64,000 bases of DNA from Alentia gelatinosa (Eukaryota > Annelida > Polychaeta > Phyllodocida > Polynoidae). Numbering within the stretch: the first letter of the stretch is position 1; the number at the start of each line of letters is the position of its first letter. The notes under the pieces are model-generated. The model was given only the letters and a program-made list of their open reading frames with translations, had not been told where the DNA came from and searched no databases. The DNA lies in the NCBI GenBank assembly GCA_950022655.1, contig OX465579.1, positions 42,201,950 through 42,265,949 of the forward strand, given 5' to 3'. Position numbers and translations under genes: made by a program. Shown here in pieces: positions 15,601-27,600 of this stretch.

Positions 15601-18600
15601 ACTTCTTGCTGCATGACATCATTTATAGGCGGCCCCATAGTTGTGTGGGTTTTTTTTTTAATCTTGCCACTATGAACTTGTTGAACAAAAGTCATCAGTG
15701 AAACTGGTTGTTCTTTGTAGGCCTTTACATCTATATCTTTACTCAACCCCTTCTGAGTCTGGCTCTACAAGACATCTACGACTATGGAACCTGCACTCAA
15801 CGGACTGTCCAGGACGAGCGATAGAGCCGCCGTATAACATAATGAAGGGATTAATGGAGGACTTTTTGGATCAGGAATATCAGTCGGGGATAGATGAAAA
15901 AAGTGGAAATATTTTTCATCTGGAATTTGCTGATTCAGGTAGACTGCAAACCACGGACAACTTGTCAGTGTCGACCACAGGACGGGGCTGAGGGTCTGTG
16001 GGAGGTTCATACTGCTGTTTTATTTGTGCGAATGAGGCTCAAAAAGCATTATCTTTGTTTTTACACATAGGAAAAATGTTCATATACTGAAACCGAAAAC
16101 ATGAATTTCCATGGATAGTGGAAAGCTGCCCTCTCTGTCGGATAATATTCCCAGACACCTTCAGGAAAAAAGATAACCATTAGAAAAGGCAGACATGTAA
16201 TTACCTTGCAGAGCCTGAACAATTGACTCTTATGTGATTTCATGTCAGTCACCAACATTTTCTTACATATCAATGGATGGGCATCGGAATGGGCGGGAGC
16301 CATTAAGGCCCATTCTCTCTGCTGTCTAACAGACGACGTTTTATAATCCTGAAGACACGTCAACATTAGACATTTTCACAATTCAGAGACTGTCACTATG
16401 CCACAAAAGGTCTCCTGTAATCAATTTATTGCCGATACTAGTGTAGACGCCACCGACTAACGACATTGGAGAATCCCTCCACGATAAAAACACCAGCAGG
16501 CCATAATTTGATTTAGCCAACTGTATGACTTTGGCAGTGAATATTCATGTGTGCAGAGAAAGTGCCAGTTATGTCACCACCAGCCGTTTTTAATGTGCAA
16601 ATACGACTTAAGAACTGTATAAAGCAGCTCCCCCCCCCAGCTTTGGAAGAGCTTTATCTGTTTTTCTTTAAGCGTATTTACCTTTGCTAATGCCTGGAAT
16701 TGTGGGTGGTAGTTTCACTAATAGTCTACTATTCGCTTTATTATATTCACTATCACTTGCTAACAGGTAATCTTGCATTACAAAAACAAATCTGCCACGG
16801 ATTGGGTTAAAGATATCATTTCTTTTCTTTTTTTGGAGGGGGGGGGGACAAACATCTTTTAAAAATATAAATAACTTTCTATAACAATTTCTAAAAATAC
16901 CTGGGTTGAATACATGTTTAATTTGTTCAACCAGATATATAGTTTAGAATTTTCAATAATGTTGTTTGTAGCATGACTGATAATTACACTTTACAAGGAA
17001 CACCGTACTGTCAATCACAAAATGTCATCAAAACAATTCCATAGAAAATCATAAAAGTTTTTAATGTTCTTGTAAAATCATTTTTAGAAAGAATAAGAAG
17101 TTGGTGATACAGTTGGGTGGATAATCTGTGTATGATTGTGACAGGTGCGCAGATTTCAGAGACCTCCACAACATCAGAAGGCCTACAATTAGACGCTAAT
17201 CAAGTCCCGAATCGATTGCACAAGCCGAGTTCATGGAGAACGACAGACTCAAAGACCACAGCGAACGCCAGTCGGTTTGGCTATTGCCTGTGTTTATTCT
17301 TGGCGCAAATTAACTATATTTGGTGTTTTCTTAATTGGAATATGAGGTATTTTCGGGTTATTTTACACTGTTTTCTTTTCCCATAATTTACACCCGAGGT
17401 ATACGACCCTTTGTTAGTACATAGCGCAAAATACCGTCAGGACGCATATTTTTTGTCTAGAGCACTACTAGTAGTTGGATTAATATTTTTGGACACAGGT
17501 ACATTCATGCTTATACAGGGATAAACCTTTACTAGTAACTCAATGCAGGAGGGTAAGCTTGGGTTACCTTTTCTCTCCCTTTTCTGTATTTTGTAAGTCC
17601 CTGTGTGTGTTGGTTGTTTTAGTTAAAAGAGAAAGTGATTTGAATAATTCTAAATAGATAACGAATTCAACAACAGCAGACACTTTATATTTTTAATGAA
17701 AACTAACTCATTACGGTATACTGTCTATATCAAGCGTCGCATGATCATGATATGAACAATCATTTGTTGTTTCCCATCTAATGAATACTAATAAGGTGAG
17801 TGACAGATGCAGAGTAATATACTTGAGAACATTTTTCAAATAACAATCCACTTTAAGTGTTCTAACAACGTTTAAAAGCTGTAGATCTGTTTGGCGTCGT
17901 TATGACTATGCAAAACTTTCCAGTGTAACATGGACTTAAGTGACACTTCATAATATGAATATCATTAAAATATAGTTCTGAACAGAATTTAGTCATATTC
18001 AAGAGTTTCCCTACATAGTATATATCTATACATCAACTAAATTTAGACGCCTTATAATGGTAGAGTACAACTGAATTTATAAATGGATAATATGGCAATA
18101 TAGCTGATAATTCTTTATGCGGCTCTGACAAGTGTACAGGTGCACTGTGTTGACACGGTGTGGCAGACCTGAGTGAGACAGCGGCCTGGCTGCAAAGGCC
18201 CAAACGAAGATGAATTGTAGGGGAGTGCACAGAACGACCACAGCCTGTTAAGTCAGTCAAAGGACGCCGCAGTGCCGACCAGTAAACGCAGCTAACAAGG
18301 CCGAAACCAAAAGAAAAGCCGTCCTGAAAGAATCCTAGATGCTTTACGAGCGCCTTGAACTTGAGGATGACCGGCGCGATTCTATCTGTACCGGAAAGCT
18401 GAGTCGGCTGGGAAGTTGCTATCAAGCGAGTAGAACTATGTTTGCATCTAAAACAGTCCCAATGATTGTGATCCAGAAAAATAGCGTCTGAATCGGTGTA
18501 TCATAATAGTGAGATGTAAAACTACATGTAGATATACCAGTGTCTTACTGTACATAAAATGGATGTTCAATACAGTCAATATCATCGGAAGCAGTAGCTA

Positions 18601-21600
18601 CAGCTTGATAACCAGGGATACAAGGGTATACACATAATTCTGAGGGATTCGATTCTTCTTTTTAAGAAAATCTATTATGTATTTAGATAAGACTTTCAAT
18701 ATGCCAATGCTTTATCTTTTCAATTGTTTAAAAGGTGACACAGTCGCCTACCATGTGTGGCCTTATTTAGGTGGCCCGTTAGTATCCTGAGGTAAAAAAA
18801 CACGGCCCCTTTAGTCTCCTGAAGTAAAAAAACACTGGACATCAGATCATAGACATGCAATTGGGAAGGCCGTTCAGAATATCGAGAAAACACAAGGAGT
18901 CTATAATTTACCTTATAAATACAATATGTACACGTTTATTCCTTGAGGTGAGACGCTTTGAAATGTTGCTTCGCTATTTTCTGTTCACGGTAATGCTATC
19001 AAATCTCGGGCATGAAAATCAGGGCGGGTGTCGTTTCAGGGCACTTAAAAAAACAACTTGTTTCTCAAAACCGTTCGCGTCAGCTGGAACGTTTTTATAA
19101 GATGAACCTTGATAGATATCATGAAAGATGTGTATTTGGTATCAAAAAGCTCCTGATGGCAGTGATGCATTCAACGTGATATTAGAGGGAAACTATGATT
19201 CTCTAGTGAGAGAAAGTCAAAGTTACGAGGTAAGGCTTGGAAAAAATACTGCCCAAGGCCTTGGCTGTGGGCAGTAATTTTTCCAAGCCTTAGGTCACTC
19301 AAAAAAAACCTTGTTTCTTATCACCAAGCCATGAAAAATATGACGAGGGCGTTTTTTTGTTTTTTTTCCCCCTCCTGGATCAGAGATGGCTTTTGAAGTG
19401 TCATTAAATAGACTTCAGACAAGCTTATTTAGGTAATATCTTGCACTCTCACTCTAAGCTCCTAATATCTCTCATTTTACTGTGTGTAATTGTCTCTGGA
19501 CACCCTGCGTGGACACCCCACTTTAACGGACAGTTATCTTGGTACAAAAAGCCATTTAACCCTGTATAAGCTTCAGAGGGACGCCTTATCAAACATGCCT
19601 GAGTGGTGTGGGGACAACACTCCAGATTATCTTGATTCTTGTTTATTGTGTGTATTGCCTGGTGTATGATTGTCTAGACACCAGTCTATTGACCTGCGTA
19701 GGCTACTGTAGGTGCCAGGTAGGCGTCTGTGGGGTATCTGTGTGGTTATAACAGTTTATCTTGACCCCTGATATTTTTCCGCATAGACTTAACATTAGGA
19801 ACTTGTATCCAATGCCCGTTGAATATTTAGAAAAAATACTCAATGGGGGATTTTGTCACAAAGGTTAGTCCAGTTGTGAATGTGAAGGGTGAGATAAATT
19901 CAGAAACCTATTCAACTGATCTTAACTTGGATTGACAACAGTCTTGCCTGTTAAAATTTCTATGTAGTTTTATTATATAAACTCTGTCATGGTTGGGCCG
20001 TTAAGACCAGCCGTATTAAAAGGCTGAGGCCTCTACCACTTTGTTGAGCATAATTGTTAAATGTGAGATGTATCTTGACTGTATAATGACTTTGGCTCAA
20101 TAAATAAATTTATAAAAAAAATAAAATTTTAAGGGTCAACCCTCTATCCCATCTGGTTTGAATTGCTACATAATTCATGCGGCTTTGCCTTGTTAATTAC
20201 TATGTGATTCAAACTCGATGGGAATCCTAGATGCTTTACGACCATGTCACTGTGATGGTGTCAACCTAGCATTACTTGTTATTTCACAAGCCATCTTTGA
20301 TCCAGCAAAAAAACCACAAAGAAACACACACAAAAACGCCCTCGTCATATTTTCCATGGCTTTGTGATGAGAAACAATGGTTTTTTTTTAGTGGCCTAAA
20401 CTCCCTGACTTCAACATCCGCACGTCATTATTCGCCTTGGGGGAAACGGGTACATAGTACGTCTGCTTAGAAGGCCACAATTATGTAACTGTGAGATAAT
20501 CTGGTCAGTCTTAAAGTGGCGTCGGTAGGTTGTTGTATTCCTTGCCAGTAAAGTGAGGTATGAAACCCCAGGCTGCTCCCCTCCACAGACACCTCTTTCG
20601 CAGGGGGAAGCCGCTATCTGTGGGCCAGACAGTGTTTCAGGTTTTCTTTCTAAAACTGAATAGCTTCCTTGACTATAACCATCCTGTAGGGATGGAGTCA
20701 GAGAAGGCACTCGTAGGGATCTCCTTTGGCATGTGAAAAAGCGCAAAGTTGTCAACTCCTAATAAAGGTCCGGCCCCACTGGTGCGACGCGATCGTCGCC
20801 GATAAATGGCCCCTCGGCCAATTGTGTTGCGCTCAGTCGCAGGAAAAGTACTTAGAAGGAACCTCACAAGATGAAAATAACTCGGTCCATACTCCACCGA
20901 GTTTGACTGCAGAGTAATTCATGAAGCGAAGCTGAGTAAATTATGCAGCGGTCAAACAAGGTGGAGTGTAGACCGAGTTATTTTCATCAAGTGGGTTTCT
21001 GATTTGATCTCACCCTGTAAAACATTATCAATTAATAAGATAAATCACCTATTAGCCAATGAGTATTGGGCACACTACCTTCATGGCCATGGTATGAGTT
21101 CCTAACATTAAGCCTATGGAGAAAAATACGGGGGTGAAATAGAGGGTATGCCCCACTGGTACGATTTAATCGTGTCAACGCTTATGGCAACACAGCATAT
21201 ACATATGTGTGTATGACCAGGATATGTGAACTACATATGTTGTATTTCGATAATTTACTTTTGTTTCATTACTGCATGTCTGGTATTTATGTCAATTTAA
21301 ATCCTGTAAATACTTTAAAATCAAATAGTAGCAGTAGCAAATAGTATGGCACTGGTAAAGGCTACCTAGGGCACACATATCCTATCTACTTTGGAAATCT
21401 GCTATAACCCTGATGTTTCTAGGTAGGTTAGAAACACAGATTTATAAAATAATACAGATTATAAAAGCGATGTGTACTTGTAGTGAATAGCCTAGACATG
21501 CAGTTCTAGTTCTAGTGGAAGAACTGCCCTAGTGGCAGAACTAGAATTATCAAACAAACAAAAATATGCATTCGCAGTCTGACCATACATTATCAACATT

Positions 21601-24600
21601 GTAGGGTGCCTGATTCTTCTACCTGAGCGACGGATCCGCCGCATATCATGAACGTTTCAAGATGTGGGATGCGACAAATCCTTCGCATTGCACACAATTG
21701 CACACACGCACAAACCCGACCCGGCGCCGTATTTATTACCCTCGCCCGTCATTATGACTTCTCTTGACCTGCAACAATTCCGTCGCACCGGTAAGGCCGG
21801 ACCTTAAAAGGAAGGCCGTTATCTTGGTTACATATATGACGAAGTTATCCAAAGGAAAGTGGGAAAGACCGACCTGCATTATGTGGTCATAAAAGATGGA
21901 ACCAAGAATTGGCTTCTGGATATAGAGGGCTGATATAGACACCACTAAATACACATAGTGAACTCCCATCTCACCTAATCCGAATATTTTACACACATCA
22001 TGATCGACTTTAGAGTCAGCGGCCGTCTAGGCTAAGCTATATATAACAATTCATAGAGCAGGAATATGGCTGTGGACGAGAAGCTGACCAGTGCTCAGCA
22101 AGGGGGCTGACCACAGGCGGCTCACCACGGCAGCCATTGATCCTCGAGTAAAGTATGTCGGACTGCGAAGCCGGCTGATCGCTTTACAACCATCGTGTGA
22201 CGCGCTAATCAATAGGCGCGTCACATGGAAGATACAGCGCTCCACCACCAAGTGAACTCATGAAAGGCAGACCCAGGGCCAGCACTAAGGAACCTGGACG
22301 CCCTCCCACCTTCCCTACTGATAAACGGTCCTGTTAAACACAAAGTTCCACCTATTATTTGTGTACTGGTTAACCTTGTCTTCAGTAATGTAAAATGCAT
22401 ATACCAGAGAAACTGCTTATAAACTATAGATTCTTCTAAATTATTCTGCTTCGTATTTTAGTATCAGAAATTATGAGATAAAATATAGATTGTGCTGATA
22501 AGCCATAGAATCAAACAATATCTGATCTATAGAATTGCCCGAAGTACTTACCTCCCTAGAGTTCTGAATGGCAATTGTGGTAAGTGTTCCATAAGTGCCG
22601 AGGAGGTACATGTTCTTTTAAAAGCAGAATGGTGAAATCGAACATCACATTCGTGTTATCTACACACTAATTCCTGAGCCCCCTCCCCGGCTATCCATCA
22701 ATAAAAGGATTCACGAAACAAAGTGTTGCTCGGTAAAATAATAACCTGGCGAGTGACCCGAATAAATTTAGAAAAATAAGTTGTCTTACTTTTGGTCAGA
22801 AGATAAGATCTGTGGAAACACAACCACTGAACAAGCAGTTTGATTTACAGAATAAGTACACTGTAAATTATTTTAGGAATCACATGTGATACGTATGCAT
22901 GTACTCAATTTATGGACTAAGCGACCGACTTCAGGGATGGTATTGTGTACAGAATTTTGCAATGACCCTGCTAATATGGGATAATACTCCCACCGAGATA
23001 CAGCACAATACCTCAATTAGCTGTTCCAAACATACAGAATAGGATAACCTGGGTTTTTCAAAAATCATAATTAGATCAAAGGTTATCAAGCCTGCATAGT
23101 GCTATTTGTTTGGGGAGAACTTCTCAAAGCATATATCCAGAGGTCGATTTTATCGCCCTTTGACGTAAAGCTTGTATAACGACATGTGAGCTCTACATTA
23201 TGCTGACCTACATGAGTATAACACACAATCAATGCCTTGGACATACACGACCCTGAAGGTATAATGGACACTATTCTGGGCTTCAAATTGATTTACCCGA
23301 GCATCAGACCCAATTAGAATGTGTGCTTTAGTAGCAGATAGCTAGGTTTTTCATTTCATGTAAGTTTGCATCACCGTAAACGACGATCACACAATTACAA
23401 CTCACAAAAACACGATCGTCGCACCATCGACGTCGCTGCCATCAGTTGCAACAGACCAACACTGGCCAAGTGCAGTTTGTTTCTTTGTTTGATCTAACAT
23501 TCAGTATTTAGGAGGTGGCGAGAAGACCTCTTTACAAAGCTGGTATAAACAACCTCAGTTCCACCCATTTACTGAGGTAAGAGTTCTTTATCTTCCAACT
23601 TCTCGTAGACACCAATCTTACTGACCACGGTAGGGAATTATTGACCTCAACTTTATAATTTGATACAATTCTATAGTCGCAACCTTAAGATAATACTTTT
23701 TAATGCTCATTCAAATGACCCATTTCAAAGAATGTATATTAGCGTTTGGGGTCACAAAGATGGCAGACACAGGATTCCCTTGACAGTCCGTTAACTCTAA
23801 CTTCCTATCCCTTTTATCTTCTTAAGTTGTAATTATAAAAAACAAACAGATATTGAAAAGCACTACACAATATCTTAATCCTAGAGCTGCCTATAATAAT
23901 TGCGTATCCCTTAATTGATAAATTGTGCATATTTCTTTTAATTCTGAATTTATTTCTCAATACACATCACAACATGTGTCTTTTTTTGTGATTGACATCT
24001 TCTTATGTCCTGTGTTTTGTAGCTATAAATGTTCGTAGGTGTCTTTTGTGCAGTGATGTTGTTGCTTTTTACTACCTTACAATTACTGAGTTGCAGCAGA
24101 GTGGCCGGGCATTTAGTGTTTATCATTTTCTAAAACGGAATGCGAGGGTGTCAAGGAAATTACTATAAATCACCAATGAAATTATTCCTACTGGATCTGA
24201 ATCCCACTGATAAACATAGATCCCAAGTGCCCTGGGTTTAATACTGCTCACTCTTGGGATTTCTATCATGGAAACATAACACCCACAGTGTTACCAAGCA
24301 CATTGAATACAAATAAGCGGTAGTCCATTCGACTTATAATAAGACGGACAGACGGTAGGTCCACTGCACCGAGGAGCACCAATTCATGTTCTCCCCCAGT
24401 TCTTTCCCCATTCTTCACCAGATCATACCGTATTGTTCTTGCTAATATATTACCATAATCTTATGTGATACTCTATTAGCGCTCGACCCCCACAAGAATT
24501 GTTTTTTGTCAGTCTCTCCTCAATCGGCTCTGAATCGGAGGTCTGGCTCCAGTGGACTCCATTAATGCGATAGCGGAGATCCCCACAAACCGGCGCCGTT

Positions 24601-27600
24601 TGTCACCCTGGATAGACATTGGCTGCATTATCGTCTCTTTGGAGGATCGACCAAACTCAGAGATTTCTGGCATTTCCATCGAAGTAATTGATCTCATTCT
24701 TCTTTTATGGCCAGTCAGTATCTTCTCAGAGACCAATTTTTCGTTTATTTGCAATATTTGCCTAAACTATACCATTATTTATATTTTTCACCAACTTTGT
24801 CTGCCACTGCCACTGCTCTCGGAATGGCGCAGTGTCTGCTATCTTGGATCTTTATGGAGCGCTTATAGACATTGAGGAGGAGCACCATATGACATTTCTG
24901 ATAACGCCCCAAGCAATTCCTCACTGAATCTCAGGCAGTAAAACCCAGGTAAAATGCCCCTGAATCGGACCAATGTTAAGGATGCACCACGATTAAGCAA
25001 GTGTTCCAGCAGCTAGACATTCTTCACCTGCCCACCGGTGGTCACCGGCAGACAGGGCCACTGGAAATGTGCAAATTCTCCAAGCTCTTCCACCAACCCA
25101 CCTTATTCTAGACGGCCAACGACAAAACGGGGCCCTACACTGGCGGGCACCCAGCAACCTCTTCCACTAAGCCAGGTGGTTGACTGACGACAACTGGTTG
25201 CTGCTCAGCAGGGACACTGCTACACATTACCCTCATCAAGTAACCATGCATTAACTTTTCCGCTATCTCAGTTGCCTCTAAGATAGTGGAAAAGTTAATG
25301 CATGGTTACTTGATGAGGGTAATGAGTGAAAATAACTCTATATGTGATAAACAATTTGGGTACACACCAAACAGGAGCACCTTGGATGCTGTATCTGGTC
25401 TGATCAACGATCTATACAGAGCTCGCGATAATAGTCTATACACAGCAGTGGTGTATGTCGACTTCCGGAAGGCCTTTGACAGTGTACATCATGGGACCCT
25501 AATTAGCAAGCTTGCAGCCCTAGGTCTGGACCATGGTAATCTGACATGGCTAGTTGATTATCTCAGAGGGAGAAAACAAAGATGCAAGTTTGGTGAAACT
25601 TATTCTGGTTGGACAAACGTTACATACGGAGTGCCCCAGGGCTCTGTCCTGGGGCCACTTCTCTTCATCTACTATATTGATGGGATATCAACCGTATTAG
25701 AGCACAATGGTCTATCATACAAGCTATATGCTGATGATTTAGTCATCTATAAATCTGGTGCAAGCCCAGAAGAAATCAAACTGTCATTACAGCAAGGACT
25801 AGATGATTTCTGGTCATGGACATTACACAGCTAGCTACATGACGGTCAATTGTGCCAAAACGAAAGCGGTCTGGTACGCGTCTAAAATGAAAATGAAGAA
25901 AGCCATTGTACCTGACTTGTTCCTGGGTATTAACAAGCTGACTGTTGAACAAGATTATCACTATCTGGGGGTAGTGATCGATAGCAATTCAAATTTTGAA
26001 AAGAATCTCAAACTGGTCCTAACGAAACTTAATAGGAAACTATACCTCTTGAGCAGGATAAGATATATGATGGACACCAGGACTGCGTGTAGACTTTATA
26101 AACAAATGGTCACTCCGACCATTGACTATGCCAGCACCATCCATCCTTGTGCCGGTAAGGTGTGGACTGACAAACTCCAAAGACAACAAAACCGGGGTCT
26201 TAGGTTATGCCTGGCTGCGGGGCCCATGATGTACACTGTCAACGAACTTCACACACTCTGGGGTTTTACCCCTGGAAAGGAGACGCAAAGAACTCATGAT
26301 GGTGTATACTCGCAAAGATGCGATTGCCACGGGAGTCTTAGATCCAGATGACCTGAATTTGAATTGGCGAGAAATAAATGATGATTTAATTGTCACAAGA
26401 AATGCAAATAAGTCTCTTTTCCCACTCCCACACCAGAAAACTGAGTTTCTTAAGAAAGCACCTTTCTACCGATCCTATAGGATATGGAATAACTTGCCCG
26501 AGGCAATAAAACGAAACAAAACGAAATTCGCTTTCAAAAAAGGCTTGAGAGACGTTGAGTTGCTGTAGAGCCTACCATGTTATCCTATACTTGATCGCTA
26601 AAAGGTCTGTGCTGATTATGTAGCACTATAAAACTATTCCCTTATATTTCTAAAATGGAAATACCTCCTAATGGTAAATCACGACTAAGGCCTAAAGTAT
26701 AAGAATTTGTGGCTACCTACTCAGTAATTTCGCCCAATTATGTGTATATCTTTCTACTATATATATTATGTTTTCTTGTTACTTGTAACACTTTATCTAG
26801 ATGTATAGTATGTATCCGCTGTATGTATATCTCTTCAAGAACCTGTACCATATGTTTCTGTTATACAACATAATTATTCATGCATAGAGAAACGAAATAA
26901 CAATCAGGTAACATATCCATTGGAGCAATAATGAAAACTGTGCAACTGGGATGTGGCAGACTGCAACTTTTGTAGCGAACGTCCTGAATTAAAAAAAAAA
27001 CAATAAAAAAAACCTGTCTGGTGGTTTGTTTGTTTGGGTAGTTTAACGTCCAAGTTGTTCAATTAGATTTACTCTCTGGTGGAACTTAGCAGCATCATTG
27101 TGCTTTGCTCCTTCATTTGATAGGGGCCACATCAAACATAGTTGCGACACCACACCACTCCAGTGTGACCCAGGCAGTGTGCCACATGCACTTTGAAAAT
27201 TTTGAGAATGACAAAATCTTGTCAATTTTCCACCAATTATTGTGACCAATTACTGGTGCTAAAATCCTACCTAAACTTTCAAAAATGTCAGGCCTTTCGG
27301 CCTCTGCTAGTGGGTCAGCAGCTTGCAGGTATCACCCATTCATGTTGATCATTTACGTTGCGGTGGAGGCGTGGAGAAGTCAATGCTGATGCTGGCAAAG
27401 CTCGCAGGATCAACCATTCATGTTGACCCTGTCCATCGCGGTATGGGCAGGGACCGGTCAACGCTGTTCAATGCCAGTAAAGCTTGTGGCAGTGCCAGCC
27501 GGCAGCAGGCAGGCATGTGGCATTGTAAGATTTAGTATGGGCAACAGGCAGCAGTAAATACCATCCAGAATGAGGATTCGGCAGCGCTGGCATGGAGCCC

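Noticed and set aside
18033..18425. 130-codon minus-strand open frame
   Set aside because: No recognisable motifs, no splice signals and no conserved pattern; it crosses the 20-bp direct repeat border.
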